Notes under the pieces: model-generated | Databases searched by the model: none | What the model saw: the letters and a program-made list of their open reading frames with translations, nothing else | Told to the model about the DNA's origin: nothing | Assembly (NCBI RefSeq): GCF_030077735.1 | Contig: NZ_JASJEU010000004.1 | Span: 1 to 64,000, forward strand | Reading direction: 5' to 3' | Source: Gordonibacter faecis | GTDB lineage: Bacteria; Actinomycetota; Coriobacteriia; Coriobacteriales; Eggerthellaceae | Length of the DNA stretch: 64,000 nt | Made by a program: the position numbers and the translations under genes | In this document: in pieces, positions 63,033 through 64,000 of the stretch | Position numbering within the stretch: position 1 is the stretch's first letter | How the letters are laid out: the number at the start of each line of letters is the position of its first letter

Positions 63033-63288
63033 TTATCTTTTCAACTCCGCCAGAGCATCTTCGACATCTGAGTTAGCGTTTAACATCTGGATCACTGGCC
63101 AGACTCTCAGCCTCAATCATTGCAAGAATGGTTTCTTTATCGGATTCGTTAAGACGCACATTGAGCGGAAGCCCTCCCACACGCACAGACTGTTTCAGGA
63201 ACGCGTTGATAGTATTCGCGAGATTGATTCCAAGTTCTCCAATCACTGCAAGGGAAACCAACAACCAACATTCCCAAAAGGTGATCAC
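63033..63288 (-). pseudogene. RelB/DinJ-like antitoxin remnant, truncated and frameshifted
   Basis: The RelB core is clear: VIGELGINLANTINAFLKQSVRVGGLPLNV. The usual N-terminal strand is gone and replaced by unrelated codons next to the Fic operator. Near the end an extra A in GTTAAACGC stops the frame at 63073; without it the sequence continues NANSDVEDALAELKR and stops at 63033, a normal antitoxin tail. It is thus broken at both ends. Confidence 0.75.
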
Positions 63289-63328
63289 TATTTTACCGCC
63301 ATTGGCGGTAAAATAGTGGCGGTAAAAG
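63286..63328 (+). promoter_or_regulatory. Palindromic operator of the fic gene
   Basis: CACTATTTTACCGCC (63286-63300) and GGCGGTAAAATAGTG (63304-63318) are perfect 15-bp arms around ATT. A third half-site GGCGGTAAAAG follows directly at 63318-63328, 12 bases before the fic start. This looks like a dimer-plus-one autoregulatory site. Confidence 0.75.
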
Positions 63329-63340
63329 AAAGGGGCGTAT

Positions 63341-64000
63341 ATGGGCTACGAACCGCCTTTTAAGAGAACGGCAAGAATTGACTCTCTCGCCATGGAAGTG
63401 GCGGAGATGGTGGGCGCCCTCCCGGCATCAGGCCTGGTAAGTAACCTTCATCTCCATCGCGAACTGAGGATAAGAACCATACGCTCATCACTCATGATTG
63501 AGGGCAACACGCTAAGCGAGAATACGGTAACTGCCATTATCGACGGCAAGAAGGTGCTGGGAGATGCAGATGACATTCGCGAAGTAGAGAATGCGAAGCG
63601 CGCCTATGACCTCATGAATGAGCTTGACCCCTTCAGCCTTGATGACCTTTTACGTGCGCACCGAGTGATGATGGATGGCCTTGTGAAAGAGGCTGGCTCG
63701 TTTCGTTCGAAGAACGCGGGCGTGTTTGATGGAGATCGGCTTATTCATGCGGGCACGCCAGCAAACTACGTACCCGAGGTCATGAAAGACCTGTTCGGTT
63801 GGATGAACAAGACCGACCTTCATCCGCTGCTCATGTCTTGTGTCTTCCATTATGAATTCGAGTTCGTCCATCCGTTTTTGGACGGAAACGGAAGAACTGG
63901 AAGGCTTTGGCATACGCTGCTTTTAGCGCACTGGCGTCCGGCTTTGGCATGGCTACCCGTTGAGAGCGTGATCCTTGAGAGACAGCAGGGATACTATGCA
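63341..64000 (+). CDS. Fic family AMPylase-like protein (partial, runs off the window)
   Basis: 220 codons are visible with no stop. The N-terminal helix region contains SSLMIEGNTLSENTV, matching the self-inhibitory motif (S/T)xxxE(G/N) placed N-terminally, as in class II Fic proteins. The core signature HPFLDGNGRTGR (about residues 184-195) is complete with catalytic His. The flap is near AGTPANYVPEVMKDL. Fic proteins transfer AMP or other nucleotides onto target proteins. A C-terminal winged helix, common in this class, would lie beyond the window. ATG 63341 follows AAAGGGG. Confidence 0.9.
   Translation, partial: MGYEPPFKRTARIDSLAMEVAEMVGALPASGLVSNLHLHRELRIRTIRSSLMIEGNTLSENTVTAIIDGKKVLGDADDIREVENAKRAYDLMNELDPFSLDDLLRAHRVMMDGLVKEAGSFRSKNAGVFDGDRLIHAGTPANYVPEVMKDLFGWMNKTDLHPLLMSCVFHYEFEFVHPFLDGNGRTGRLWHTLLLAHWRPALAWLPVESVILERQQGYYA

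Noticed and set aside
1..64000. CRISPR arrays, tRNA or rRNA genes, integrases or insertion sequences
   Set aside because: No regularly spaced repeats, no cloverleaf or rRNA-like sequence and no transposase or integrase motif were found on reading both strands by eye.

Overview
The window looks like chromosome from a high-GC, Gram-positive anaerobe of the Coriobacteriia, most likely Eggerthellales. This placement rests on gene content and style: the arginine cluster argC-J-B-D-R-G-H, NusB and XseB with long Ala/Glu tails, class A PBPs with Pro- or Gly-rich C-termini, a GCS2-type glutamate-cysteine ligase and a BCCP-fused carboxyltransferase. It is an inference, because no rRNA is present. I saw no tRNA, CRISPR array, IS element or prophage. 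Most genes are core; the accessory material sits at about 1-2.6 kb, 25.1-26.2 kb, 30.5-31.2 kb, 35.5-41 kb and 62.9-64 kb.

Layout. 0.4-2.5 kb: an operon of a secreted Cys/Asp-repeat protein, an ECF sigma factor and an RsgI-type anti-sigma factor. 2.6-12 kb: tyrS, a U32 peptidase, two class A penicillin-binding proteins and a small lipoprotein. 12-20.7 kb: a leftward arginine operon (argCJBDRGH, no argF) with a promoter, ArgR-like sites, a structured argG leader and a closing terminator. 20.7-29.3 kb: a CapD-type sugar dehydratase, a glutamate-cysteine ligase, two FKBP isomerases, a DUF6557-like/Phd-like pair, map, a TVP38 membrane protein and a DegV protein. 29.7-35.4 kb: an orphan LytTR regulator, a low-GC toxin-antitoxin pair and T-box-controlled pheS-pheT.

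35.5-40.3 kb holds the most unusual locus. A BspA-like leucine-rich-repeat secreted protein is broken into three frames by two separate 12-G tracts. Removing one G from each restores a single 1086-residue protein with signal peptide, LRR and DUF6273-like C-terminus. This is the signature of a phase-variable gene with two serial switches, here doubly off. A secreted InlB-repeat protein lies 77 bp downstream. Homopolymer sequencing error is the main alternative.

41-62.7 kb: an MFS exporter; uvrB with an SOS box; coaE/mnmA; an OatA-like O-acyltransferase; rpsA; a GAF-GGDEF-PAS-GGDEF-EAL protein; a Fur/PerR regulator; a GNAT; a 57-residue YegP-like protein; a Pit transporter; and a leftward block: carboxyltransferase-BCCP fusion, accC, asp23, nusB, xseB, dxs. 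62.9-64 kb: a decayed RelB/YafQ module abutting a Fic gene that has a 15-bp-arm palindromic operator and runs off the window. Several intergenic palindromic repeat families are scattered between genes, and many genes share an extended -10 promoter of the form TGC-TATACT or TGC-TACACT.
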